Shown here: positions 1-7,115 of the stretch, piece after piece | Layout: every line of letters begins with the position of its first letter | Position numbering within the stretch: position 1 is the first letter of the stretch | Assembly (NCBI GenBank): GCA_009774215.1 | Contig: VSNH01000094.1 | Location: 1-14,139 of the forward strand | Origin: Lachnospiraceae bacterium | GTDB lineage: Bacteria; Bacillota; Clostridia; Lachnospirales; Lachnospiraceae | Reading direction: 5' to 3' | Length of the DNA stretch: 14,139 bases | The notes under the pieces: model-generated | What the model was told of the DNA's origin: nothing | The model's input: the letters and a program-made list of their open reading frames with translations, nothing else | Databases searched by the model: none | Position numbers and translations under genes: made by a program

Positions 1-845
1 ATCATTTTCTCAATTTCTCCCACATTTAGACAAAATGCATCCTTTTCTATTTCCCCATTCATTTTTTCCAAATGCATTTGATTGTCCGTCTGTTGAACAA
101 CCGTCATCTCTTCTGATATTTTCTTATAGCCAATACAGCTCTGGGAAATCATTTGCAATCTAATGCCCCCATCACCATTGGACATGCGAATTGTTTTTCC
201 GCTCACGCCCACAAAAACAACCCCGTTATCAACTGCATACCCCCCTGCAAAATATATTTTGTCCTCACTGAATTCATCCGGAAGGGCATATTCAGTCAGC
301 TTCTTATTGGCATCAATCACCACATACTTACCATTTCTTCTGGGAACAAGCCAGCACACTGTATCATCACATATAATTCCGGAATATTCATTATGTTTAT
401 CTCCTACCGGGATAAAATCATATTCCTCACTTTCCATATTTAATTTAAGAATTATATTCGTACTAATCACCGGCGAAAACAAACAGTCATCCTTAATCAC
501 ATAATTTAAATTGAATAGCCCGTCCCTGCCATTCATAAATTTCAAAAACGGCTCTTTAATCGAACTAATTGCATTTGTATCAACATTTAAAATCAGAACG
601 CCCGGATAATAGTGTCCAAGCATGATAACTTTATTTCCATACACATATGCACCGAAAAATTTATATTTAATATCCGCATCATCATCTAAATTAACAGCTT
701 TCCATACTCCAATTTCCAAATCGTATTTCCATATATGCTTTGCGTTAAGAGGTATTAATATCAAATACCTGCCGCAAGTTACAATATTTCCATATAAATC
801 TTCACAAAAAATATCCTCCTCAGGCAACTTTTCAAAAAGTAACAT
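1..845 (-). CDS. beta-propeller-like hypothetical protein (partial, C-terminus beyond window)
   Basis: The reverse strand is open for 281 codons from an ATG at 845 to the left window edge, so the C-terminus is missing. The product is rich in short beta-type segments ending in aromatic/acidic turns (IWKYDLEIGVW, ILKLNMESEEYDF, YVVIDANKKLTEY) at spacings of about 40-50 residues, which suggests a Kelch/WD-like beta-propeller; I recognise no specific family. No signal peptide is visible. The ATG at 845 has only a poor SD (AAGGA two bases away), and the same frame upstream of an in-frame TAA (855-857) continues with similar beta-rich sequence, so the gene may be interrupted (see 855-971). It follows the glycerophosphotransferase-like gene on the same strand and is probably in its operon. 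Base composition is visibly AT-richer than the rest of the window. The reading frame is well supported; the function is unknown. Confidence 0.75.
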   Translation of the reverse strand, partial: MLLFEKLPEEDIFCEDLYGNIVTCGRYLILIPLNAKHIWKYDLEIGVWKAVNLDDDADIKYKFFGAYVYGNKVIMLGHYYPGVLILNVDTNAISSIKEPFLKFMNGRDGLFNLNYVIKDDCLFSPVISTNIILKLNMESEEYDFIPVGDKHNEYSGIICDDTVCWLVPRRNGKYVVIDANKKLTEYALPDEFSEDKIYFAGGYAVDNGVVFVGVSGKTIRMSNGDGGIRLQMISQSCIGYKKISEEMTVVQQTDNQMHLEKMNGEIEKDAFCLNVGEIEKM

Positions 846-854
846 TTCCTTTTT

Positions 855-971
855 TTAAATATCTCCCTGAAAAATAAAATTACCCTCTGCACTAGCCATA
901 TATACCGTATTATTTAATAGCGCAAAGCTATTCATAAGCATATCCACGATCGAATCTCCACTCATCCACAT
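855..971 (-). pseudogene. in-frame 38-codon N-terminal fragment of the propeller-like gene, ended by TAA
   Basis: An ATG at 971 opens a 38-codon frame that ends at TAA (855-857) and is in the same frame as the large ORF starting at 845, only three sense codons later. Its sequence (ALLNNTVYMASAEGNFIF) reads like a propeller blade strand and would join smoothly to the downstream protein if the stop were a sense codon (for example AAA for TAA). It begins 17 bases after the stop of the upstream gene. No strong SD is visible for the ATG at 971 or for the in-frame ATG at 965. Alternatives are a genuine short upstream ORF, a sequencing error next to the seven-A run, or a real nonsense mutation. Confidence 0.5.
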
Positions 972-988
972 ATATTTATTATTTCATT

Positions 989-2359
989 CTAATTTAATAT
1001 GCTGACACGCTGCAGCATCACCGGCATTCCCTTTTCCTGACACAGCCTCACTACACTACTTCCATCCCCATAATACGCATCACTAATGACCACCGCCCGA
1101 TCCAAATCCGTCGAATCATCGTAAATCCCCCAGCCCTCCTCCATGTAGCGATCTCTGATCTCCGTATATGCTTCCCACAGCTGCGGCCGCATAGACTCAA
1201 TCGTCGCCTGTATCAACGGGTGCGGCCTCCACAACAGCGCCACTTCCTCTTTACTCTCTTTGAATGTCTCAAACACCGACTCCATCTTACGAATCATCTG
1301 TTCGCTATTCTGCAGGAGTGCGCTCACGGTCGTGTTGTAAAAAACAACCTTCTTCCAACTCCCATCCGGCTTCTCAATAATTTGTAACCACTCCGCCGGA
1401 ATCTCCAACTCTTCTTTCCTGGTATTCAGCACCTTGTCAATCTTTGGCGACCCCGTCCCCAGAAACTTCTTTTCCAAAAACTTCCTGTCCACATGCTCCC
1501 CCGGAAGCCCCATCTCCCTGGCCGCCTTCAAATATTCATTGATGTAAATCTGCCGCATGTCCTCCGACTGGACGATCACCTGATTGGCATAAATGGTGCC
1601 GGGCGTAAAGCAGAAATGCTTCATGCCGTCGATTGCCGCCTGATCGTCCGGGTTGATTTCTGGCAATATAAAATAAGGTATATATACTAATTTGTCGGTA
1701 AATTTCCTCAGCTCTCTCGCATAAAAAAACGGGTGCACACTTGTCACGTGATTGCATTCGTCATAAGGATTATGTATATAAATAACATCCGGATGTTCCT
1801 TCTCCAGATCAAAGGCTTCCCAAGACACGATAGGCACATACTCCGGGTACAACTCTCCCTCATAGTGCATCCTGCTGAAACTCCCATCGGGATTCTTATC
1901 AAAATAAGGAATCGGCACGACATACGCGTCACAGTCCGGATCGGCATCCGCCGCCTTCCAGACGCTCTCAAGGCTGTCCCACATGGACGCCTTATAGGGC
2001 AGAAATACCGCGCTTGTCCTTACCGGAATATCATTCTTCACGCTGTTCTCTATCCGAATCAGCTCGCGGCGGAGGTTTTTATACGTCTTACCCACGTTGA
2101 CAGGCTGCTGCTGCCTGATCGACTCATAGGTCAGATAAAGCAGCTCACAGTAATTTTCCAGAAGCTCTACCGTGGCAAAACCTTCTCCCTCGGACTCCTC
2201 GATCATGCCGCCGATTTGAATCGCGCTGTCCTGACACTGTTCGAGCAGGGTCAGAGCAGCATCCGGATTGCCGGCATCCATCGCTTTTTTAATCGCATCA
2301 TGTGCTTTTTCAAGCAGGCCGATGGTTGAAATTATCTGATTTTTTTGTAATTTTCTCAT
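989..2359 (-). CDS. CDP-glycerol glycerophosphotransferase-like (TagB/TagF-type) protein
   Basis: This 456-residue protein has an N-terminal alpha-helical region (about residues 1-110; MRKLQKNQIISTIGLLEKA) and a C-terminal glycosyltransferase-B-like half. The C-terminus contains LLWRPHPL (about residues 375-385) and a D-rich stretch ending SDAYYGDGSSVVRL (about 430-443) followed by GMPVML. This matches the conserved end of the CDP-glycerol:poly(glycerophosphate) glycerophosphotransferase family, where such residues bind the CDP-glycerol donor. The family builds teichoic-acid-like or other glycerophosphate-decorated surface polymers at the inner membrane face; the acceptor here is unknown. The N-terminal part differs from classical TagF, so the precise reaction is uncertain. 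The start at 2359 is preceded by AGGACGG about 7-10 bases away. A sigma-A promoter lies at 2498-2526, and the propeller-like gene follows 17 bases after the stop. Confidence 0.75.
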   Translation of the reverse strand: MRKLQKNQIISTIGLLEKAHDAIKKAMDAGNPDAALTLLEQCQDSAIQIGGMIEESEGEGFATVELLENYCELLYLTYESIRQQQPVNVGKTYKNLRRELIRIENSVKNDIPVRTSAVFLPYKASMWDSLESVWKAADADPDCDAYVVPIPYFDKNPDGSFSRMHYEGELYPEYVPIVSWEAFDLEKEHPDVIYIHNPYDECNHVTSVHPFFYARELRKFTDKLVYIPYFILPEINPDDQAAIDGMKHFCFTPGTIYANQVIVQSEDMRQIYINEYLKAAREMGLPGEHVDRKFLEKKFLGTGSPKIDKVLNTRKEELEIPAEWLQIIEKPDGSWKKVVFYNTTVSALLQNSEQMIRKMESVFETFKESKEEVALLWRPHPLIQATIESMRPQLWEAYTEIRDRYMEEGWGIYDDSTDLDRAVVISDAYYGDGSSVVRLCQEKGMPVMLQRVSILN

Positions 2360-2497
2360 ACGCGGCCCGTCCTGTCAAAACAGTAAAATAATGTCCTATG
2401 ATTTATCGGCAGAATAGGCCGGAAACTTTACTCCAACCTCATTCCCAAAAAACGGAACAATCTTTCCTGATCAAACTCTTATAACCGTATTGTTATC

Positions 2498-2526
2498 ATT
2501 TTAGCATCTGAAACAGCTCCTGTAAA
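2498..2526 (-). promoter_or_regulatory. sigma-A promoter for the glycerophosphotransferase-like gene
   Basis: On the reverse strand TTTACA (2521-2526) and TAAAAT (2498-2503) are separated by 17 bases. The expected start near 2491 gives a leader of about 130 nt before the ATG at 2359. The GTGCG-type repeat array at 2541-2609 lies immediately upstream of the -35 box. Confidence 0.65.
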
Positions 2527-2540
2527 CATTTTCGTAAAAT

Positions 2541-2609
2541 ACGCACGCGTGCGTTTCTTTCCCACATTTAAACGCACGCGTGCGTTTAGGCGTGCGTTTT
2601 CCGTGCGTT
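2541..2609. repeat. AACGCACG half-site array, copy A (3' side of the AlbA_2 gene)
   Basis: This array holds two copies of the palindrome core ACGCACGCGTGCGT, at 2541-2554 and 2572-2585, 31 bp apart (about three helical turns), followed by two more GTGCGTT half-sites to 2609. The part 2570-2609 is identical over 40 bp to 4368-4407. The array begins 14 bp upstream of the -35 box of the glycerophosphotransferase-like gene, and its other end touches the TAA stop of the AlbA_2 gene (2609-2611). The layout suggests an operator array for a dimeric DNA-binding protein. There is no U-tract, so it is not a normal terminator. Confidence 0.8.
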
Positions 2610-4258
2610 TATTTTTCGAGCTCGTACCTCGCTTTTCTTCCCTTTCCAACCAAAACAAGCTGCCCCCTGTCCGCAAGCTTCTTTAAGGTTCGATATGCCT
2701 GACTGTCGTTTATGCCTAAAAGTTCCTTCACATTATCTCTTGTGACATAGCCCTGCTGCTTCGCCAATTTTATAATTAACTCTTCATATTTCAGGCGGTC
2801 TATACCCGTCTGCCTTACATAACCGACGGAATTTTCCTGCTCTCTATACACTTTCGCGCTTAACATATAGGCTCTTGCCCTGCCGTTTCCTACCGCCTCT
2901 ATCAGTCCACTTTCAAGCAGTTTTTCGACGTTTGCCTTTGTTCTCATTTCACTCACATGAATCGCTTCAGCCATTTCCCCCACCGACGCCCTGCGCTGTG
3001 TGCGCAAGGTTGACAAGATAAGCAGTGAGTTGATCGGCAGAGTTCTCCCCATCCTGTTTTCCTCATTTGAAATCATCTGGGTAAACGCCATATCCGGTCT
3101 GGCCCGTTGGATAAACAGCTTTACATACCGGCTTGTCGATTCGGAATAGTCCGGAAGCGGACGCCCATAGACAATGGACCCCTCAAAAATACGGTCAATT
3201 CCTCTTCCTGTGCGTTCCGCAAGCCCGATTCTTTTGAGCGCATCCGCCAACGCCTGATTGCGTCCATGCGGCTCAACGGTAAGCAGATTGTTTAAGTTAA
3301 CGCCCTCAATAAATCCTCCCGGGCTGCTGATTGATAATCCCTCATCCTCAACAACCACTCTCACCGTCTGTAAGATCGTATAGTCCCTGTGGCAGAAAGC
3401 GTTTACCAAACCTTCTCTGATTGCAGCCTCAGAAAATTCCGGAATTGGAATGCGGAACAGTCCGTATTCCATCTCCCGTTCGGGATTCCATGCCCTCAGA
3501 TGAGTTTCTATCCGTTCAAACGCACGTAACAACGGTTCTATAAATTGTTCGTTCACTCTTACCTTCGTTCCCTCCAGCACCTGAAAACTCGCGCCCGCGG
3601 TCGGTATAAGCTGCTGCAATCGCTCCGCTTTGCCGATCAGAAGCATTCCCGTGACTGTAGGACGCAATATCCCGTTTTCTTCTTTTACAAGGCGTAACGC
3701 TTTATCCAATTCTTCATCAGACAATCCCGTCAAAGACTCCTCGCCTTTGCGCATCTTTATAATATCCCGCAGGCGTTTTCTCTCATTCGAATCCAAATCC
3801 TCCACAGTCGCGCCAGTCAATGTCTGTGCGGAAAAATCAAGCAGGCTCAGCTCTGACAGCCTTGTATTAATCTCATATGGATACAAGGGAATGTTTTCGG
3901 GCGTTCCATCTAATTTTATTCTCCGCCGCAGAATTTTACCGTCAGAAGATGACACAATGGCTCTGCTCATGGGAATTTCCACTTTTAAAACTTCTTTTTC
4001 GTTTTCTGTAAGCATCTCGGCTCTGACAGAAACAGCAGGCACCGTTTTGTTGGCAATCAGCGCCGCCACTCCGATTTCGTCAGTATGCTCTTTATGAACC
4101 CCTGTAATCGTTCCATCATCCTCCACGCCGAGAAACAAAACGCCGCCCTCCGTATTCGCCATCCCAATAACCGCCTCAATCAGATCATGATCCGGCAGCT
4201 TCTTCTTATCGCTCTTAAACTCCACAGTTAATGTTTCCTGCTCCGGAATCGTTCTCAT
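2609..4258 (-). CDS. AlbA_2/Schlafen-domain ATP-binding transcriptional regulator with winged-helix C-terminus
   Basis: This is a 549-residue protein. Residues about 8-115 form an AlbA_2 (Schlafen AlbA-like) domain (LTVEFKSD, then MANTEGGVLFLGVEDDG and ITGV). Residues about 270-385 look like a degenerate HATPase_c_4 domain (EGLVNAFCHRDY, then ISSPGGF, HGRNQALADAL, ERTGRGIDRIFEG). The last 140 residues carry two helix-turn-helix-like segments (VGEMAEAIHVSEMRTKANVE, and NVKELLGINDSQAYRTLKKL). Proteins of this architecture are generally annotated as putative transcriptional regulators; their ligands are mostly unknown. The start at 4258 is chosen because GGAGG sits 5 bases upstream; a longer frame to 4291 has no SD. 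The gene is bracketed by identical 40-bp repeats, and its promoter spacer contains a related inverted repeat, so autoregulation is likely. The domain call is firm; the regulatory target is inference. Confidence 0.88.
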   Translation of the reverse strand: MRTIPEQETLTVEFKSDKKKLPDHDLIEAVIGMANTEGGVLFLGVEDDGTITGVHKEHTDEIGVAALIANKTVPAVSVRAEMLTENEKEVLKVEIPMSRAIVSSSDGKILRRRIKLDGTPENIPLYPYEINTRLSELSLLDFSAQTLTGATVEDLDSNERKRLRDIIKMRKGEESLTGLSDEELDKALRLVKEENGILRPTVTGMLLIGKAERLQQLIPTAGASFQVLEGTKVRVNEQFIEPLLRAFERIETHLRAWNPEREMEYGLFRIPIPEFSEAAIREGLVNAFCHRDYTILQTVRVVVEDEGLSISSPGGFIEGVNLNNLLTVEPHGRNQALADALKRIGLAERTGRGIDRIFEGSIVYGRPLPDYSESTSRYVKLFIQRARPDMAFTQMISNEENRMGRTLPINSLLILSTLRTQRRASVGEMAEAIHVSEMRTKANVEKLLESGLIEAVGNGRARAYMLSAKVYREQENSVGYVRQTGIDRLKYEELIIKLAKQQGYVTRDNVKELLGINDSQAYRTLKKLADRGQLVLVGKGRKARYELEK

Positions 4259-4263
4259 AGTTA

Positions 4264-4268
4264 CCTCC
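4264..4268 (-). promoter_or_regulatory. SD (GGAGG) that fixes the AlbA_2 start at 4258
   Basis: GGAGG lies 5 bases before the ATG at 4258 and inside the longer open frame that begins at 4291, so the shorter protein is the likely product. Confidence 0.8.
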
Positions 4269-4330
4269 GCTTCAAAACATCCGCAAATCATTCATACGCC
4301 ATCTGCACAAAATATAACAATGATATATGC

Positions 4331-4359
4331 ATTTTAACACACGCCGTGCGTTTTATCAA
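4331..4359 (-). promoter_or_regulatory. sigma-A promoter of the AlbA_2 gene with operator-like spacer
   Basis: TTGATA (4354-4359) and TAAAAT (4331-4336) are separated by 17 bases on the reverse strand. The spacer and its edges read AAACGCACG-G-CGTGTGTT, an imperfect version of the array palindrome. A protein bound there would cover the promoter. Confidence 0.75.
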
Positions 4360-4367
4360 CATTAATC

Positions 4368-4407
4368 AAACGCACGCGTGCGTTTAGGCGTGCGTTTTCC
4401 GTGCGTT
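4368..4407. repeat. AACGCACG half-site array, copy B (5' side of the AlbA_2 gene)
   Basis: This is a 40-bp sequence identical to 2570-2609, in the same orientation, 1798 bp away. It contains the 18-bp perfect palindrome AAACGCACGCGTGCGTTT (4368-4385) and two further direct half-sites, with half-sites spaced 11-12 bp, about one helical turn. It lies 8 bp upstream of the AlbA_2 -35 box and between that promoter and the divergent promoter at 4448-4476, so it could affect both genes. Confidence 0.85.
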
Positions 4408-4447
4408 CATTTTACAAAAATTTCACAGAAACAAAAGACTCCCTTCA

Positions 4448-4476
4448 TTGACATCCATTTCCGGTATCTTTATCAT
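4448..4476 (+). promoter_or_regulatory. sigma-A promoter for the single-pass membrane protein gene
   Basis: A perfect TTGACA (4448-4453) and TATCAT (4471-4476) are separated by 17 bases. Transcription would start near 4483, about 100 nt before the ATG at 4583. In the 4259-4582 interval I see only this promoter, the divergent AlbA_2 promoter with its SD, and repeat copy B; there is no gene. Confidence 0.7.
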
Positions 4477-4582
4477 AATAGATATGTGGAAAACTTTTCA
4501 GCTACAAAATATCTGTTCCGAATGATGATGCACAACAGACAAAAACATTGACAGGATTGTCGAAGAAAGAAAGGATCGCGTT

Positions 4583-5416
4583 ATGTCGTCACAAAATTCA
4601 GTAATAGAAGAGATCAGAGATGTTCAGAAAAAAGCCTTTGCCACCATGACTGTCAAAGAAAAGCTCGCCTATTTCTGGGATTATTATAAGGTGCATACAA
4701 TTGTGGCCGTTATCGTGGTTGTCTTCATCATCGCCTTCATTAATTCCTACCGTTCCAACAAACCCTACGCCTTTTATGCGGTTCTACTGAATGCCAACAC
4801 CGGTGTGGATAATAATGACGCCACTGTCACATGGCCGCAGGAGTTTCTGGAATATGCAGGTATCGACCCGGATGCCTATCAGGTATATATTGACACCACT
4901 GTCACAACTTCCGCCAGCAGCGGCGACCAGTACGAAATGGCCAGCCGGCAAAAAATGGCAGCCATGATGCATGCCGGAGATATCCAGGCCATAGTGGCAG
5001 ACACGGAAGCCTTTGAAAGTTATGCACGACTCGAATACTTCTATGATCTGAACAGCGCTTTCAGCGCAGAAGAGCTTGCTCCCTATGCCGACCTGCTCTA
5101 CTACACGGACGGCGCCGACTTTGACGCGGATACGGGCGATACGCTGGAGGAAATGGAAGCCGCACAGAAAGCCTTTTACGAAGAGGTGATCGACCACAGC
5201 GATCCCGCCGCCATGGAAAAGCCCGTGGCAGTGGGCATCCGCATCCCGCAGACGGGAAACAGGCTGGGCGATTCCGGCTATTATGATTACATCTTTGAGG
5301 GTGATTACACCTTTCAGGGGCATCCTTCGGAAATCGTGATCGGGATTCCGGTGTCGGTGGAAGACCCGAAGATTGCATTGCAATTTTTGAGCTATCTGTT
5401 TGAAAACAATGCTTGA
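4583..5416 (+). CDS. single-pass membrane protein with large extracytoplasmic domain, function unknown
   Basis: This is a 277-residue protein. A short basic/amphipathic cytoplasmic N-terminus (about residues 1-36) is followed by one hydrophobic segment (VHTIVAVIVVVFIIAFI, about residues 37-53) and an acidic domain of about 220 residues that is probably outside the membrane. That domain is rich in D, Y and A and has stretches (QAIVADTEAFESYA, FYDLNSAFSAEELAPYADLL) that resemble parts of extracellular solute-binding proteins. The similarity is only by eye, and no lipobox cysteine is present. I cannot name a family. The start is supported by AAGGA nine bases upstream. It is a monocistronic unit with a promoter at 4448-4476 and a terminator at 5471-5510, transcribed divergently from the AlbA_2 gene across the repeat array. 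Confidence 0.85.
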   Translation: MSSQNSVIEEIRDVQKKAFATMTVKEKLAYFWDYYKVHTIVAVIVVVFIIAFINSYRSNKPYAFYAVLLNANTGVDNNDATVTWPQEFLEYAGIDPDAYQVYIDTTVTTSASSGDQYEMASRQKMAAMMHAGDIQAIVADTEAFESYARLEYFYDLNSAFSAEELAPYADLLYYTDGADFDADTGDTLEEMEAAQKAFYEEVIDHSDPAAMEKPVAVGIRIPQTGNRLGDSGYYDYIFEGDYTFQGHPSEIVIGIPVSVEDPKIALQFLSYLFENNA

Positions 5417-5470
5417 GCGTGAATCCGATCCCATTTCCTATTCTGAAAATATACCGTCAGAAAATAATTT

Positions 5471-5510
5471 GCGCCAGAGTTTCAATCACTTACTCCGGCG
5501 CTTATTTTTT
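5471..5510. terminator. hairpin terminator between convergent genes, probably bidirectional
   Basis: Arms 5471-5480 (GCGCCAGAGT) and 5492-5501 (ACTCCGGCGC) pair over 10 bp with one mismatch, with an 11-nt loop, followed by TTATTTTTT on the plus strand. It ends the membrane-protein gene. Read on the minus strand it is followed by the weaker AAATTATTTT and may also end the gatB operon. Confidence 0.8.
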
Positions 5511-5578
5511 ACTTTCACGCTCTGCCGGCTCACTGGTCTGTAATTATCCCGCTAGCCATAATTTTTTTGACATCTATG

Positions 5579-7018
5579 TCACTTTTGAAGCAATTCCTTC
5601 AGCATCTGGTTCACCGCTCCCGGATCGGCTTTCCCTTTCATGGCCTTCATGGTCTGCCCCACAAGGAAACCGATGGCTTTCTCCTTGCCGTTCCGATAAT
5701 CCTCCACGGACTGCGGGTTCGCCGCGATCACTTCCTCTATGGTCTTTTTCAAGGCGCCCTCGTCGTTGACGGTCTTTAATCCTTTCTCATCCACGTACCG
5801 TTCGGGATCCACATTCTCCTCAAACATCACCTCGAAAACTTCCTTTGCCACCGAGCTGTTGATCTGCTTCGTGTCTGTAAGAGCAATCAGCTTCGCCAGA
5901 TTCTCCGGCGAAAAGCGCAGGTCGGAGGCATCCACCTCCCGCTCTTTCATCAGGCGCAGGGTCTCTCCCATAATCCAGTTGGACACCTTCTTGGGCTGCG
6001 CCCCCAGCGCCACCGCCGCCTCGAACAGATCGGCCAGCGGCTTTTCCCCTGTGATAATATCGATGTCGTAATCGGGAATGTCAAACTCTTCCCGGTAACG
6101 AGCCATCTTTTCCGTGCGGAACTCCGGCTGTCTTGCGCGGATTTCCTGCAGCATCTCTTCGCTCACGCTGATCGGGGTCAGGTCGGGGTCGGGGAAGTAG
6201 CGATAATCCTGCGCATCCTCCTTGCTCCGCATGGCGTAGGACTCTCCCTTCGTATCATCCCATCTTCTGGTCTCCTGCACCACGCTCTCTCCCGCTTCCA
6301 TCAGGTCGATCTGCCGCTCCGTCTCCCCCTCGATGGCCCTTGTGATGGCCTTGAAGCTGTTCAGGTTCTTCATCTCCGTCCGGGTGCCGAAGGCTTCCGC
6401 TCCCACCTCCCTGACGGAAAGGTTCACGTCCGCGCGCATGGAGCCTTCCTGCAGCTTGCAGTCCGACGCACCCAGATACTGGATCACCAGACGCAGCTTT
6501 TCCAAATAGGCGATGACCTCCTCGGCGTTTCGCATATCCGGCTCGGACACAATCTCAATCAGCGGCACGCCGGAGCGGTTGTAGTCCACCAGACTGCAGT
6601 CCTCCCACTCGTCATGGATCAGCTTGCCCGCATCCTCCTCCATATGGATTTCATGGATGCCCACAATCTTCTTACCGCCCTGCGCCGTCTCGATCTCCAC
6701 GCCGCCGTTTCGGCAGATAGGGAGATAAAGCTGGGAAATCTGATAATTTTGCGGATTATCCGGGTAAAAGTAATTTTTTCTGTCAAATTTCGCATAGCGA
6801 GTGATATCGCAATTCGTTGCCAGCCCCACCGCAATGGCATACTCCAGAACCTGTTTGTTCAGGACAGGCAGGGAACCGGGCATTCCCGTGCAGACCGGGC
6901 AGGTCTGGGTGTTGGGCGCCGCCCCGAAAGCGGTGGAGCAGCCGCAGAATATTTTGGTTTTCGTAGCCAGCTCCACGTGGACTTCTAAGCCGATTACGGT
7001 TTCGTATTCTTTATACAT
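5579..7018 (-). CDS. gatB: aspartyl/glutamyl-tRNA(Asn/Gln) amidotransferase subunit B
   Basis: This 479-residue protein is the tRNA-binding kinase subunit of GatCAB. It phosphorylates the side chain of Asp-tRNA(Asn) or Glu-tRNA(Gln) so that ammonia delivered from GatA can amidate it. Diagnostic sequence includes the N-terminal YETVIGLEVHVEL, the zinc cysteines FCGCST and TCPVCTGMPGSLP, the DRKNYFYPDNPQNYQISQ motif, EIHMEEDAGKL, and a C-terminal YqeY-like tail ending QMLKELLQK. The length is typical (about 475-480). The start at 7018 is preceded by GGAGG eight bases upstream; an in-frame ATG at 7033 overlaps that SD and is rejected. It is the last gene of aspS-gatC-gatA-gatB, 97 bp after gatA. 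Confidence 0.97.
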   Translation of the reverse strand: MYKEYETVIGLEVHVELATKTKIFCGCSTAFGAAPNTQTCPVCTGMPGSLPVLNKQVLEYAIAVGLATNCDITRYAKFDRKNYFYPDNPQNYQISQLYLPICRNGGVEIETAQGGKKIVGIHEIHMEEDAGKLIHDEWEDCSLVDYNRSGVPLIEIVSEPDMRNAEEVIAYLEKLRLVIQYLGASDCKLQEGSMRADVNLSVREVGAEAFGTRTEMKNLNSFKAITRAIEGETERQIDLMEAGESVVQETRRWDDTKGESYAMRSKEDAQDYRYFPDPDLTPISVSEEMLQEIRARQPEFRTEKMARYREEFDIPDYDIDIITGEKPLADLFEAAVALGAQPKKVSNWIMGETLRLMKEREVDASDLRFSPENLAKLIALTDTKQINSSVAKEVFEVMFEENVDPERYVDEKGLKTVNDEGALKKTIEEVIAANPQSVEDYRNGKEKAIGFLVGQTMKAMKGKADPGAVNQMLKELLQK

Positions 7019-7026
7019 AAAACAAT

Positions 7027-7031
7027 CCTCC
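7027..7031 (-). promoter_or_regulatory. SD (GGAGG) that fixes the gatB start at 7018
   Basis: GGAGG lies 8 bases before the ATG at 7018 and overlaps the alternative ATG at 7031-7033, which decides in favour of the downstream start. Confidence 0.8.
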
Positions 7032-7039
7032 ATTTCCCG

Positions 7040-7065
7040 GAGAATGACGCATTTCCGTCATTCTC
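7040..7065 (-). other. perfect 10-bp hairpin in the gatA-gatB gap
   Basis: GAGAATGACG (7040-7049) and CGTCATTCTC (7056-7065) pair perfectly around a 6-nt loop. No U-run follows, so it is not a simple terminator. It sits just upstream of the gatB SD and could be an mRNA stability or processing element. Confidence 0.65.
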
Positions 7066-7115
7066 TCACACGAAACTTAGAAGTTCTTGGCATCGCGTCC
7101 AATGGCACGGTGTCT

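Noticed and set aside
153..858. Plus-strand ORFs of 78-113 codons opposite the propeller-like gene
   Set aside because: They overlap each other and the continuous reverse-strand frame, lack SDs, and give low-complexity Ser/Ile/Phe-rich peptides typical of antisense shadows.
2541..2609. Array copy A as a rho-independent terminator or CRISPR-like array
   Set aside because: The palindromes have no loop and no U-run, and there are no regular spacers between repeats.
4259..4291. Eleven extra N-terminal codons for the AlbA_2 protein
   Set aside because: The SD GGAGG lies inside this extension and points to the ATG at 4258; the extra residues do not resemble the domain.
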